A model generated the notes under the pieces. It saw only the letters and a list, made by a program, of their open reading frames with translations, had not been told where the DNA came from and did no database searches. DNA of 64,000 nt from Actinomyces wuliandei. Lineage in GTDB: Bacteria; Actinomycetota; Actinomycetes; Actinomycetales; Actinomycetaceae. The position numbers and the translations under genes are program-made. This document shows positions 51,806 to 63,161 of the stretch, piece after piece; positions within the stretch are counted from its first letter, which is position 1, and each line of letters opens with the position of its first letter. Location of the stretch: NCBI RefSeq assembly GCF_004010955.1, contig NZ_CP025227.1:620001-684000 (forward strand), given 5' to 3'.

Positions 51806-52486
51806 ATGAGCACGCGCATTCTAGTAGTTGACGATGATGCCTCCCTTGCCGAGATGATCGGCATCATGCTGGAGTCGGAGAACTACACGCCCACTCTCTG
51901 CCACGACGGGGCCAAGGCTATGGACGCTTTTCGGGAGTCCAGCCCCGACCTGGTGCTTCTTGACCTCATGCTTCCCGGGCTTGACGGTGTTGAGATCTGT
52001 CGGCTGATCCGGGCCGAGTCCGACGTCCCCATCATCATGCTGACCGCGCGTACAGATACGCAGGACGTTGTTGCCGGGCTTGAGGCCGGGGCCGACGACT
52101 ACGTCACCAAGCCCTTCAAGTCCAAGGAGCTGCTGGCCCGTGTCTCGACACGCCTTCGCCGTACCAACCCCGGCGCTGCTGAGCACGTGCGTGCCGGGGA
52201 CCTCGATATCGACGTCGCTGGTCACCAGGTCAACCGGGGCAGCACCACTATCGCCCTGACGCCCCTGGAGTTCGAGCTGCTGGTGACGCTGGCCCGCTCG
52301 CCGTGGAAGGTCTTCACCCGCGAGGAGCTGCTCAGCCAGGTGTGGGGTTACCAGCACCCGGCGGACACCCGGCTGGTCAACGTCCACGTCCAGCGTCTGC
52401 GGGCCAAGATCGAGAAGGACCCGGAGCGCCCCTCTATCGTCGTGACTGTGCGGGGGGTGGGCTACCGGGTCGGCGAGACCGCGTGA
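51806..52486 (+). CDS. mtrA: MtrA response regulator
   Basis: An OmpR/PhoB-type response regulator that, with MtrB, coordinates cell division, cell-wall turnover and osmotic response in actinobacteria. The 226-residue protein starts MSTRILVVDDDASLAEMIGI. The receiver has the acidic pocket D9-D11, the phosphorylated D53 (LVLLDLMLPGLDG), T80 and K102 (YVTKPFKSKELLAR). The winged helix ends TRLVNVHVQRLRAKIEKDPE and IVVTVRGVGYRVG. An ATG two codons earlier (51800) and a GTG at 51710 are weaker starts; MSTRILVVDD is the conserved N-terminus. mtrB begins 53 bp after the stop. Confidence 0.95.
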   Translation: MSTRILVVDDDASLAEMIGIMLESENYTPTLCHDGAKAMDAFRESSPDLVLLDLMLPGLDGVEICRLIRAESDVPIIMLTARTDTQDVVAGLEAGADDYVTKPFKSKELLARVSTRLRRTNPGAAEHVRAGDLDIDVAGHQVNRGSTTIALTPLEFELLVTLARSPWKVFTREELLSQVWGYQHPADTRLVNVHVQRLRAKIEKDPERPSIVVTVRGVGYRVGETA

Positions 52487-52539
52487 GCCCTGGCGCGGAC
52501 CGTGCCTGGACACACCTCATGTCGTGAACCGCCCCTGTT

Positions 52540-54414
52540 ATGAACCCTGCCCGTCCCCAGGCTGACGACATCCAGGAACGGACGAACCGCACTGTACCTC
52601 TGCCAGGCTTTCTTCGTCGCAGCCTGGAGCTGCGGATGGTCTTCGCCGCCAGCCTCATCGGCCTCCTCCTGATTATCCTGCTGCTGTCGTTCGTGACTGA
52701 CAGGATCCGCTCGGAGGTGTTCGAGGACCAGCGCAGCACGATCCTGGCTGACGCTGGGCAGCGGGCTCTGGCCGCCCAGGTCGAGTTCGACTCTGCCACC
52801 GCCGTGACCGTCGACGAGGTCTCGGCGGCAGCGGAGGAGCAGGTCAATGACGTCAACGACTCCTTTGCCGCCTCCGGTGGTGTCGGCGTCATCATGAGGC
52901 GCAGTGCGGCTGAGACCTCGCCCACGGTCATCAACGACCTGGAGACTGACACCCGGCTCGCCTCACTGGTGTCTCCCCAGATGGAGGCGGCGGTGGAGGA
53001 GGGTGGTGTGAGCGCCCAGTACTGGCAGTCGGTAGCCGTCCCCGACAACCAGGGAGGCACGGACCCGGGGATCATCGTGGGGACGCGGGTGAGCCTGCCC
53101 CTGGCTGGCGACTACGACCTGTACCTGGTCTACAGCCTGGCGGGAGAGCAGCGGGTGATCTCGCTGGCCTCAAGGAACATCACGATCGGCGGCCTGGGGT
53201 TCCTGGTCATGCTCATCCTGGTGGTGTGGGCCATTACCCGCTGGGTCATCAGCCCGGTGCGCCACACTGCCCGCGCGGCCGAGCGCCTGGCCTCGGGGGA
53301 GCTCAGCGAGCGTCTCAACGTCCAGGGGGAGGACGAGATCGCCACCCTCGCCCGGTCCTTCAACCACATGGCGACCTCTCTGGAGGACCAGATCGAGCGC
53401 CTAGAGGCTCTGTCCAAGGTCCAGCGGCTCTTCGTCTCCGACGTCTCTCACGAGCTGCGCACACCTCTGGCCTCGATCCGTCTGGCCACCGAGCAGATTG
53501 AGGACGCCCGCACGGAGATCTCCGACCCGTTCGTGCTGCGCAGTGTGGAGGTGCTGTCGCAGTCTGTGGAGCGCTTCGAGAAGATGCTGACAGACTTGCT
53601 GGACATTTCTCGTATCGACTCCGGCAACGTCAAACTACGCCTTGAGGAGGTAGACCTGGCCCAGGTGATTGACTCGGTCGTGGAGACGACAAGGTTCCAC
53701 TTTGACGCCACTGGCACTGAGCTGCGGCTCCATCTGCCTCAGGAGGCTGCCACGGCTGAGGTTGACGTAACACGCGTGGAGCGCATAATCCGCAACCTTG
53801 TGGTCAACGCCCTGGAGCACGGTGAGGGTAAGCCCTTAGACCTGACTCTGGCGGTGGATGACGAGGCTGTCGCTGTCCGGGTCCGTGACCACGGAATCGG
53901 GATGAGCCCGGACGTGGTGGCCAAGGTGTTTGACCGCTTCTATCGTGCCGACCCCTCGCGGCAACGCAGCCTGGGCGGGACTGGGCTGGGCCTGTCTATC
54001 TCCATGGAGGACGCGATCCTCCACGGGGGACGCCTGTCAGCCTGGGGCTGGCCCGCCGACGGCTCGTCCTTCCTGCTGGTGCTGCCCCGTCACCAGGGGG
54101 AGGACGGTGGGCCCGGCAGGCTCAGCGGCAGCGGTCCTCTGGACCTGGTCCCTGACGACGCCCCGCAGGTCTCCCGGGCGGGCTCGACGGACGCCTCTGC
54201 TGACGCCGGAACCACCTCCCTGGTCTCGCCCCTGGGGCCCGCGCCCGCGACCAGGCGTACACGCCCGGTCGTCGTCCTGGGTGACATCCCGCTGGCGGGG
54301 GAGGTTCCTGCTGCCTCTGACCCTGGCGCCACCGGACGCGTGGTGGTCGTCCTTCCCGGGGAGGAGGCCTCGCAGCCGACCCCCGACGAGGCCGCTGAGG
54401 GGACGGGGCGCTGA
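52540..54414 (+). CDS. mtrB: MtrB sensor histidine kinase
   Basis: The membrane kinase for MtrA. Helix 1 is at about 33-53 (MVFAASLIGLLLIILLLSFV), an extracytoplasmic sensor spans 55-205, and helix 2 lies near 208-230 (GGLGFLVMLILVVWAITRWV). A HAMP region (PVRHTARAAERLASGELSER) leads to the H-box FVSDVSHELRTPLASIRLA with H304, the N-box RNLVVNALEHGEG near 415, G1 DHGIGMSPDVVAKVFDRFYR and the G2 lid GGTGLGLSISMEDAILHGG near 480. The last 110 residues are a low-complexity Pro/Ala/Asp tail. The TGA overlaps the lpqB ATG by one base, so kinase and LpqB are co-translated. Confidence 0.95.
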   Translation: MNPARPQADDIQERTNRTVPLPGFLRRSLELRMVFAASLIGLLLIILLLSFVTDRIRSEVFEDQRSTILADAGQRALAAQVEFDSATAVTVDEVSAAAEEQVNDVNDSFAASGGVGVIMRRSAAETSPTVINDLETDTRLASLVSPQMEAAVEEGGVSAQYWQSVAVPDNQGGTDPGIIVGTRVSLPLAGDYDLYLVYSLAGEQRVISLASRNITIGGLGFLVMLILVVWAITRWVISPVRHTARAAERLASGELSERLNVQGEDEIATLARSFNHMATSLEDQIERLEALSKVQRLFVSDVSHELRTPLASIRLATEQIEDARTEISDPFVLRSVEVLSQSVERFEKMLTDLLDISRIDSGNVKLRLEEVDLAQVIDSVVETTRFHFDATGTELRLHLPQEAATAEVDVTRVERIIRNLVVNALEHGEGKPLDLTLAVDDEAVAVRVRDHGIGMSPDVVAKVFDRFYRADPSRQRSLGGTGLGLSISMEDAILHGGRLSAWGWPADGSSFLLVLPRHQGEDGGPGRLSGSGPLDLVPDDAPQVSRAGSTDASADAGTTSLVSPLGPAPATRRTRPVVVLGDIPLAGEVPAASDPGATGRVVVVLPGEEASQPTPDEAAEGTGR

Positions 54415-56129
54415 TGGGTGCAGTCTCGGACCGGAGGCCTGCACGACGCCAGCTGCTTCAGCTTGGCAGTGTCTCTGCAGTCTCTGCCGCAGCGGCGCTG
54501 CTGGGCTCGTGCACCGCGCTGCCCACCTCCGGGGAGGTCCACGAGTCCGACGTCGCCGCCCGGGACTCCAGCACCCTGATCCAGAGTGCTCCCGGGCCGG
54601 CCCAGGACGCCACCCCGGAGGAGATCGTCCGCGGCTTCCTCCGCGCTGCCGTTGCCGGCTTCTCTGACGACTTCGACACGGCGCGCGAGTTCCTGTCCCA
54701 TGCAGCGGCAGAGCAGTGGAGGCCCTTGGAGGTCGTCGAGATCTACTCAGGCTCCACCGAACGCCAGATCACTGTCGCCAGTGACGGCTCAGTGACGGTG
54801 ACTGCTGGCAGCTACGGCCGTCTCGGCTCCAACGGTGTCATGACTCCGGCGCAGCAGGGCGCCCTCTACGAGGGCGCCTACTCCCTGGCGAAGAACTCGA
54901 CGGGGCAGTGGCGTATCGTCCAGCTGCCTGACGGGATCCTCCTGCCCTACGGCCGTCTGACCCAGCACTTCGCCTCCCACAGCCTGTGCTTCCTGTCCGG
55001 GGACCGCAGCCGTTTTGTCCCTGAGCTGCGCTGGTTCCCTCGCACGAGCCTGGCCCGCTCGCTGGTGGAGGGTCTTATCGGTGGGCCCTCGCCGTGGCTC
55101 GCCTCCGCCACCACGACCCTGGTCCCCCGCAGCGCGGGCCTGACGGACGAGGGGGTCAGCGTCGAGGACCAGGTTGCCACTGTCCACCTGACAGCGGAGT
55201 CCGACCCGGGGTCGTCGCAGGGCCGCAGGCTCCTGGTAGCCCAGGTCGAGCAGACGCTGACTGCTGTCGGCGAGATCAGCGAGGTCCAGGTGCTGGCGGG
55301 TACCACCAGTCTCGGGGAGGCGCAGGACCTGCCTGCGCTGGTGCCCGACGTGGGCGGTGTCGTCGGCATGTCCGGCGGGGCTGTGGTCAGGGGGACCGGG
55401 ACGACCCGCTCCACCCTGGCTACCGCCCAGGCACTGGGGGTGGATGACGCCCGGTGGCCTAGCCTGGGTGCCGACGGAAACGTCTATGCACTGTCTGACT
55501 CCAGCCTGCTGTGCCTGCCGCGAGGTCGGAGCACGGCCAGTGTGATCCTCTCCGTGGGGGACCCCTCAGCGGGGGCCGGGGGGCTTGGCGCGCCGGTGGC
55601 TGACCGGCACGGCTGGGTCTGGCTGCTTGCTGAGGGGCACCTGACCGCAGTTGACGCCGAGGGGCAGCGCGCAGCGCTGGAGGACTCCTGGGTCCATGGG
55701 CAGGAGCTGGTCGCCTTCGACCTGTCCGTGGAGTCGGAGCGCCTCGCCCTGCGCCGCTCGGACGCAACGGTGGTGCTGGCGGCTGTCCTCCGCGATGACA
55801 GCGGCACTCCGGTGGGTCTGGGAGACCCTCTTGAGCTTCCCCCTGCCGGGGGAGGCGCGAGCTCAGGAATGGCCTGGTGCTCTCCCACTGCTGTCAGCTT
55901 CCTGGTCGCGGCCGATGAGGAGGGGGGTGTCCCGCAGGTCCGGCTGGCCCAGGTCGGAGGCTCGGTGACGACGATGGTCGGCGTCAGCGGCGTCGTGTCG
56001 GTCATCGCTGACCGCTCCGAGGAGACGGTTCTACTTGCTGACGACAGGGGGCAGACCTGGCAGAGGCGCGGCGCGACCTGGCGTGTGCTCACGGAGGAGG
56101 TGACAGACCTGGCCTACGCGCTGCCCTGA
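54414..56129 (+). CDS. lpqB: LpqB lipoprotein (GerMN and beta-propeller-like)
   Basis: The lipoprotein partner of MtrAB that modulates MtrB signalling at the outer membrane face. A 571-residue precursor with RRPARRQLLQLG, then a hydrophobic stretch and lipobox LLGSC (lipidated C33). The next region TPEEIVRGFLRAAVAGFSDD and FDTAREFLSHAAAEQWRP is conserved in LpqB. A GerMN-like sporulation/germination domain lies near 200-290 (RSLVEGLIGGPSPWLASATT). The remainder is a repeated beta-structure consistent with a propeller. The twin arginines raise the possibility of Tat export. It overlaps the mtrB stop by one base. Confidence 0.93.
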   Translation: MGAVSDRRPARRQLLQLGSVSAVSAAAALLGSCTALPTSGEVHESDVAARDSSTLIQSAPGPAQDATPEEIVRGFLRAAVAGFSDDFDTAREFLSHAAAEQWRPLEVVEIYSGSTERQITVASDGSVTVTAGSYGRLGSNGVMTPAQQGALYEGAYSLAKNSTGQWRIVQLPDGILLPYGRLTQHFASHSLCFLSGDRSRFVPELRWFPRTSLARSLVEGLIGGPSPWLASATTTLVPRSAGLTDEGVSVEDQVATVHLTAESDPGSSQGRRLLVAQVEQTLTAVGEISEVQVLAGTTSLGEAQDLPALVPDVGGVVGMSGGAVVRGTGTTRSTLATAQALGVDDARWPSLGADGNVYALSDSSLLCLPRGRSTASVILSVGDPSAGAGGLGAPVADRHGWVWLLAEGHLTAVDAEGQRAALEDSWVHGQELVAFDLSVESERLALRRSDATVVLAAVLRDDSGTPVGLGDPLELPPAGGGASSGMAWCSPTAVSFLVAADEEGGVPQVRLAQVGGSVTTMVGVSGVVSVIADRSEETVLLADDRGQTWQRRGATWRVLTEEVTDLAYALP

Positions 56130-56188
56130 CCGTTGTGTGCCCGTCGTGCGCCGCTACAGGGTGGCTGTGCCGCAGGGCGTGCTGGCGA

Positions 56189-56215
56189 GGAGGCCGGACC
56201 GTCGGCCTGGCCTCC
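56189..56215. terminator. Possible terminator between convergent lpqB and hpf
   Basis: GGAGGCC (56189-56195) and GGCCTCC (56209-56215) form a 7-bp perfect stem with a 13-nt loop, 60 bp after the lpqB stop. Confidence 0.4.
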
Positions 56216-56280
56216 CGGTTGCACCGGGCAGCCAGGCCGTCAGTCCGGCCAGGCCGTCTCGGCACCAGCGTGCAGGTGCC

Positions 56281-56934
56281 TCAGCCTGTCTGCTGGACGC
56301 GGGCGTCCAGGCGGATGACCCCGTAGGTCCAGCCGTGCCGGTGGTAGACGGCGCAGGGCTGCTTGCTGGAGGACTCGACGAAGAGGTAGAAGGGGTGGCC
56401 CACCAGCTCCATCTGGTAGAGCGCCTCGTCCACGCTCATCTCACGGGCCTCGTGCAGCTTCTGGCGCACGATGACTGGTGAGTCCCCCAGCTGGGACTCG
56501 ACGGCCACGCCGTGCTCGGTCGGGGCGGAGGGGGAGTCCTCAATGGGGGCGTCGTCGGTGTCGGGAGCCTCGTCCGTCAGAGTGTGGGGAGCCTCTGGCT
56601 CCTGCAGGGCAGCGGAGACCGGGTAGCGACGGTGGTCCTTCTTGCGGTCCCGGGCACGGCGCAGGCGCTCGGTGAGCTTGCCCATGGCGATGTCGAAGGC
56701 GGCAAACCGGTCGGAGGAGGAGGCCTCGGCCCGGATGACAGGGCCCTTGGAGATGACGGTGATCTCGACGCGCTCGGCGGTGTCGGCCTGGCGTGGGTTG
56801 CGCTCGTGGGTCACCTCGACCTCGACGCGCTGGACACGGGGGTCGTACTGCTCGGCCTTGACGACCTTGTCCTCGACGTAGCCACGGAGCCGAGGGCTGA
56901 TCTCGGCGTTGCGACCGACGACGGTGATGTCCAT
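56281..56934 (-). CDS. hpf: Long-form ribosome hibernation promoting factor
   Basis: Binds the 30S subunit and drives 100S dimer formation in stationary phase. The N-terminal S30AE domain (1-105) starts MDITVVGRNAEISPRLRGYV, with VQRVEVEVTHERNPRQADTA and ASSSDRFAAFDIAMGKLTER. A disordered acidic linker (about 115-150) leads to the C-terminal dimerisation domain of the long form: SPVIVRQKLHEAREMSVDEA, YQMELVGHPFYLFVESSSKQ and VYHRHGWTYGVIRL. AAAGAGG lies eight bases before ATG 56934. The lpqB-hpf-comF-secA neighbourhood is standard for actinobacteria. Confidence 0.95.
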   Translation of the reverse strand: MDITVVGRNAEISPRLRGYVEDKVVKAEQYDPRVQRVEVEVTHERNPRQADTAERVEITVISKGPVIRAEASSSDRFAAFDIAMGKLTERLRRARDRKKDHRRYPVSAALQEPEAPHTLTDEAPDTDDAPIEDSPSAPTEHGVAVESQLGDSPVIVRQKLHEAREMSVDEALYQMELVGHPFYLFVESSSKQPCAVYHRHGWTYGVIRLDARVQQTG

Positions 56935-57117
56935 AGGTAGAACCTCTTTCTGGGGCTCAGGTCTGTGGCCCTGGTGGGCCGTGGGCGGATGTGCCTGCCG
57001 TCGGTTGGCGGCGGGCTGTGAAACGGCGTCATCACCTCCTGGCCGTCCGCTGGCCGTGTCGTGCGCACACGACCAGTGCTTGTGCTCTGTGCCACAAATC
57101 TACACTATTTCGGCAGG

Positions 57118-58020
57118 TCATGCCGTATTTGGGTGTGCTGGGTGGCGGCTGATCGCCTGCGGCGGACAGCCTGGTGGGGCTCCCGGAACCCTGGTCGGGC
57201 CCCGCTCGGGCCGCTGTGCCGCAGCCAGCGTGACGGCACCAAGGACGTGGGCTCCGGCCTCCTGCAGTGCTGCTGCGCACGCGCCCAGCGTGGCCCCGGT
57301 GGTGACGACGTCGTCGACCAGGAGGACGGGCAGTCCCTGGACGTCCGCCAGGAGACGAGGTGGTGTGGCGCGGTTGGCCCGGCGCTGCCGTGAGGACAGT
57401 CCCGCCTGGCGGGATGCCGGCGCCCGTCGACGACGCAGCACGTCGGCGCTGAGGACGGCCCGGGGCCGGCGCTCCTGCGCCAGCCGGGCCGTGACACCGA
57501 GTGCCACGTGGTCGGCGAGCACCGCAGCCACGAGTCTGCCGCGAAGCCTGCGCCGCGCCCCGGAAGGGGCAGGCACGACCAGCAGGGGCGAGGAGGCTGC
57601 TCCAGCCGGGGACGCGCAGGGGCGGGAGGAGGCCCAGGTCTGTCCCAGCCGGTACCCGACCTCGCCCATGTGGTCGTCAAGGTCCTCGCGTGACCCGCTC
57701 TTCCACCCCAGGACCAGTGAGCGGACGGGGCCGGTGTAGCGGCAGGCGGTCATGACCGTGAGGTCGCCTGCGGCGTCGGCGTGGTTGACCTGGGTGGGCT
57801 CGGCCGTGAGCAGGTCGTGGCACTGCTGGCACAGCCTGGTCTCCCAGCGTCCGCACCCGGCACAGGTTGTCGGCAGGCCCAGGTCCAGGCCTGTGCGCAC
57901 CCACCGCGTGAGCCGGGTGAGTGCTGCTGCCCGCCGTCCTGGCGACAGCGCGCACGGTGTCGCCAGGCTGCGGGGGCGTCCGGGCGGGGCGGGGACGGGA
58001 TCGGCGGTCGTAGCGGTCAC
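57118..58020 (-). CDS. ComF-family phosphoribosyltransferase-like protein
   Basis: A cytosolic protein of the ComF family, linked in other bacteria to DNA uptake or to purine/phosphoribosyl metabolism, with uncertain reaction. After an unconserved N-terminus comes a zinc-binding LGLPTTCAGCGRWETRLCQQ with a CxxC pair and further CxxC, then YTGPVRSLVLGWKSG, the conserved substrate region. The PRPP-binding loop is LPVLLVDDVVTTGATLGACA near 232-251. I chose GTG 58020 (300 residues), which has CATCGT exactly six bases upstream; an in-frame ATG at 58122 adds unconserved Thr/Pro-rich residues. No other competence gene is visible. Confidence 0.8.
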   Translation of the reverse strand: MTATTADPVPAPPGRPRSLATPCALSPGRRAAALTRLTRWVRTGLDLGLPTTCAGCGRWETRLCQQCHDLLTAEPTQVNHADAAGDLTVMTACRYTGPVRSLVLGWKSGSREDLDDHMGEVGYRLGQTWASSRPCASPAGAASSPLLVVPAPSGARRRLRGRLVAAVLADHVALGVTARLAQERRPRAVLSADVLRRRRAPASRQAGLSSRQRRANRATPPRLLADVQGLPVLLVDDVVTTGATLGACAAALQEAGAHVLGAVTLAAAQRPERGPTRVPGAPPGCPPQAISRHPAHPNTA

Positions 58021-58429
58021 AGGCCTACGATGCACCGTCGTGCCTGCTGCGCACGTGGTAGGCGTCGGTGTGTCCACAGGGCGGTAGAAGGTGCTGGCAC
58101 AAGCCGGTCCTGTGGTCGCCACCCTGGCACGACGCGGTGCCAGGGTGGGACTGTGGGGGCGGCGGAGGCTCCGTGCTGCCGACCGGGAGACCCCGGTGCC
58201 CTGGCGGGCGCCAGGGGGCTGGCTGGAAACCAGCGGACAAGCTAGTGGACGGAGGAGAAGGGGAGGGAGGGTGGGAGGAATCTCCCTGCCCGGGTCGCCG
58301 TGGGCACGGTGGCAGGTCCACTACAGTAAGGGTGAGCAGGACTGTCCGCGCCAGGCCTGGTCAGGCTTGTCAGCAGGCTCGCCGTGGCGCACGGTCATGA
58401 CGGAACCCACGGGAGAGGGAGTAAGCAGC
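58021..58429. other. Structured 409-bp leader upstream of secA
   Basis: No credible gene; a 113-codon in-frame extension of secA crosses it but is Arg/Gly/Trp-rich. It holds a perfect 12-bp hairpin (58119-58148), an 8-bp hairpin (58199-58216), a 5-bp hairpin (GCTGG/CCAGC near 58218-58234) and a -10-like TACAGT at 58322-58327. The secA ribosome binding site is at 58411-58420. Confidence 0.5.
58119..58148. terminator. Perfect 12-bp hairpin between comF and secA
   Basis: CCACCCTGGCAC (58119-58130) and GTGCCAGGGTGG (58137-58148) form a perfect stem with a GACGCG loop. It lies between divergent genes, where a classical terminator is not expected, so it may block antisense transcription or belong to a secA leader. 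Confidence 0.45.
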
Positions 58430-61363
<2,934 letters not shown>

Positions 61364-61425
61364 GGACTGGGGGCGGCGCCAGGGTGGCTGGGGGGCTGCC
61401 TGTTGTCGCGCCGTTGCTGGTGACG

Positions 61426-61908
61426 TTATGACGCGAACGCCTTGAGCTGGCGGTCCAGTGTCCACACCCGGACGTCACGCAGGCCTGTACGGGCACGGTA
61501 CTGGTCGCGTTCCACCAGGATGCTGAGATCGCCTCCTCCCAGCGACTGCTGGCAGGCGTGCTCCACCCACGGCTGGTCTGTGGCAGCACCGTTGAGAAGT
61601 GAGCGAAGGAAGTTGTTGTCCCACTGCACCTCGTCGAGAAGCCACGGTGACTGCCTGGTGATGACCTTGTCCAGGACGTCGTGGAAGAGCTGGGCCGCCT
61701 TCCTGCGCTGCTGGCCGTCCTTGAGCTGGCAGATGTGGTTGCCCGTCTCGATCACGGTGGTGATGGGTAGGAGGAACTGGTCTCCGGCAGCGTGCCTCGC
61801 TTTGAAGTCCTCCCCTGCCTTGTCCTGGTCCGGGGAGCCTCGCCTTGACAGGCCAGGAACCTGGAGAAGGTGCACCAGCACCGAGGTGTCGATGAACCAG
61901 ACCGTCAT
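61426..61908 (-). CDS. PIN-domain-like nuclease paired with an ATPase
   Basis: A 160-residue protein with the layout of a PIN RNase fold: MTVWFIDTSVLVHLLQ with D7, TTVIETGNHICQL with E54, SLGGGDLSILVERDQY with D127, and VRVWTLDRQLKAF with D152. These four acidic residues would bind the catalytic metals. The ATG overlaps the ATPase stop by one base (TGATG), so the two are translated together. A standard VapBC pair is unlikely because the partner is not a small antitoxin. A defence or toxin role for the pair is inferred from the ATPase-plus-nuclease pattern. The gene is convergent with secA. Confidence 0.65.
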   Translation of the reverse strand: MTVWFIDTSVLVHLLQVPGLSRRGSPDQDKAGEDFKARHAAGDQFLLPITTVIETGNHICQLKDGQQRRKAAQLFHDVLDKVITRQSPWLLDEVQWDNNFLRSLLNGAATDQPWVEHACQQSLGGGDLSILVERDQYRARTGLRDVRVWTLDRQLKAFAS

Positions 61909-63161
61909 CAGTCTGCTCCGATAAGTGCGAGGAAGTCAGAGTAGTCCGGTTCTGGGCCGGGCTGGGCGGCCTCGTCAAGAAGACCGCGGGTCACTACTGT
62001 CCCCAGCGTGCCCGCACTCATGGCCTGGGCGTACCCGGGCAGGTCAGTCAGGCGGGTGACCTTCTGGTGGTGGCAGACCAGGACGTCGCGCAGCTGGTCC
62101 CCGCCCAGCGCGTCCAGCAGTGCGGGGGAGTGGGTGGTGACCAGCGCGCTGACCTGGCCACGCTGTGTGGCCTCCTCGACCAGGTGGAGCAGCCTGCTGG
62201 CGTTGGAGGGGTGCAGGCCGTTCTCGATCTCTTCCACAGCCAGCAGGGCGCCAGCACTGGGAGCGGGGACGTCGCTGGTGTAGGTGGTGGTGACGGAGTC
62301 AAGATCCAGGCCGCTGGCCGGGCTGGACAGGGCTGTGGCGATCGCAAGGAAACGTAACAGGCCGTCGCTCATCGAGCGGGCCGTTGTCAGGGCGGCAGGC
62401 TCGTCTGGTTCGCCGTTGCCGTGGTCCTCCTGGACGGCAGTCATGATGTCTCCCGTATCTGTTGAGCTGAAGCTCAGGGCGCGTATCGGGCAGTCGGCAA
62501 TCTGGCGTGCCAGCTCCTCCAGCCGGGAGAATGTGTCAGGGGTGTGGTCCTGAAGGTGCCTGAGGACGGGAGCCAGGTTCTCGCCGGTGCGACGCAGCTG
62601 GGTCTCCCGGAGGGGAACCCAGTCCCGCATCAGGCTTGGTGCGGGATCAAAGTGAAAGGTGCTGCGCAGCGCGGCGGACACGTCGCGCTGGGCGTCGAGG
62701 ATGTCCCGGTCTGCGCGGGTGGTGCCTGGGAGCACTGCGGGGAGCTGGCTGAGCGCGGACCGGTCGTCCCGCAGCGCGATGCGTCGGTTGGGACCTCGTT
62801 TACCCGTCGAGACAGCGGCGTCCAGCCCGACACCACCACTTCCGGCGGTCGCCGACATGAGAGTCTGCTGGTTCCAGCGACCGCTCTTGGCGGCACGCTG
62901 TGGTCCATTAAGGTGCTCACCTACGACTCGGATAAAGGGCACAGTCTCCAGCTTGACGTCGTAGCGGTAGTCGTAGCTCCCGCCAGAGTGGGTCACGGTG
63001 ATGGTGCATCCCAGCGAGAACCGGGTGCTGCCGTGCGGGGCACACCCAGCAGCGCCGCCACGGACCGGGCCGCCCTCCCGCCGTCTCCCGTCCAGCGCGT
63101 CGGCCAGCCTCCCGGGCGAGGCGGTGACCGCCGACCCGTCGGCTGCGTAGGATCGGTCCAT
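61908..63161 (-). CDS. SMC/OLD-like AAA ATPase missing the P-loop region
   Basis: About 417 residues of an AAA_21/RecF-like ATPase. The C-terminal half is intact: signature SMSDGLLRFLAIATALSS near 263, Walker B LLAVEEIENGLHPSNASRLL near 306 and the switch VSALVTTHSPALLDALGG near 340. The N-terminal part should begin with an FRSF-type strand and GxxGxGKS, but no P-loop exists in this frame or the region upstream; conserved-looking sequence begins only near TRFSLGCTITV (about residue 46). ATG 63161 (MDRSYAADG) shares CATG with the divergent GuaB3 start; a TTG at 63191 is the only earlier start. It is probably 5'-truncated and may be inactive, although the frame is open for the rest of its length. 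Confidence 0.65.
   Translation of the reverse strand: MDRSYAADGSAVTASPGRLADALDGRRREGGPVRGGAAGCAPHGSTRFSLGCTITVTHSGGSYDYRYDVKLETVPFIRVVGEHLNGPQRAAKSGRWNQQTLMSATAGSGGVGLDAAVSTGKRGPNRRIALRDDRSALSQLPAVLPGTTRADRDILDAQRDVSAALRSTFHFDPAPSLMRDWVPLRETQLRRTGENLAPVLRHLQDHTPDTFSRLEELARQIADCPIRALSFSSTDTGDIMTAVQEDHGNGEPDEPAALTTARSMSDGLLRFLAIATALSSPASGLDLDSVTTTYTSDVPAPSAGALLAVEEIENGLHPSNASRLLHLVEEATQRGQVSALVTTHSPALLDALGGDQLRDVLVCHHQKVTRLTDLPGYAQAMSAGTLGTVVTRGLLDEAAQPGPEPDYSDFLALIGAD
63148..63153 (+). promoter_or_regulatory. Leaderless -10 element for the GuaB3-type gene
   Basis: TAGGAT is followed by exactly six bases (CGGTCC) and ATG 63160, with no ribosome binding site. The element lies inside the 5' end of the divergent ATPase frame. 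Confidence 0.5.
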
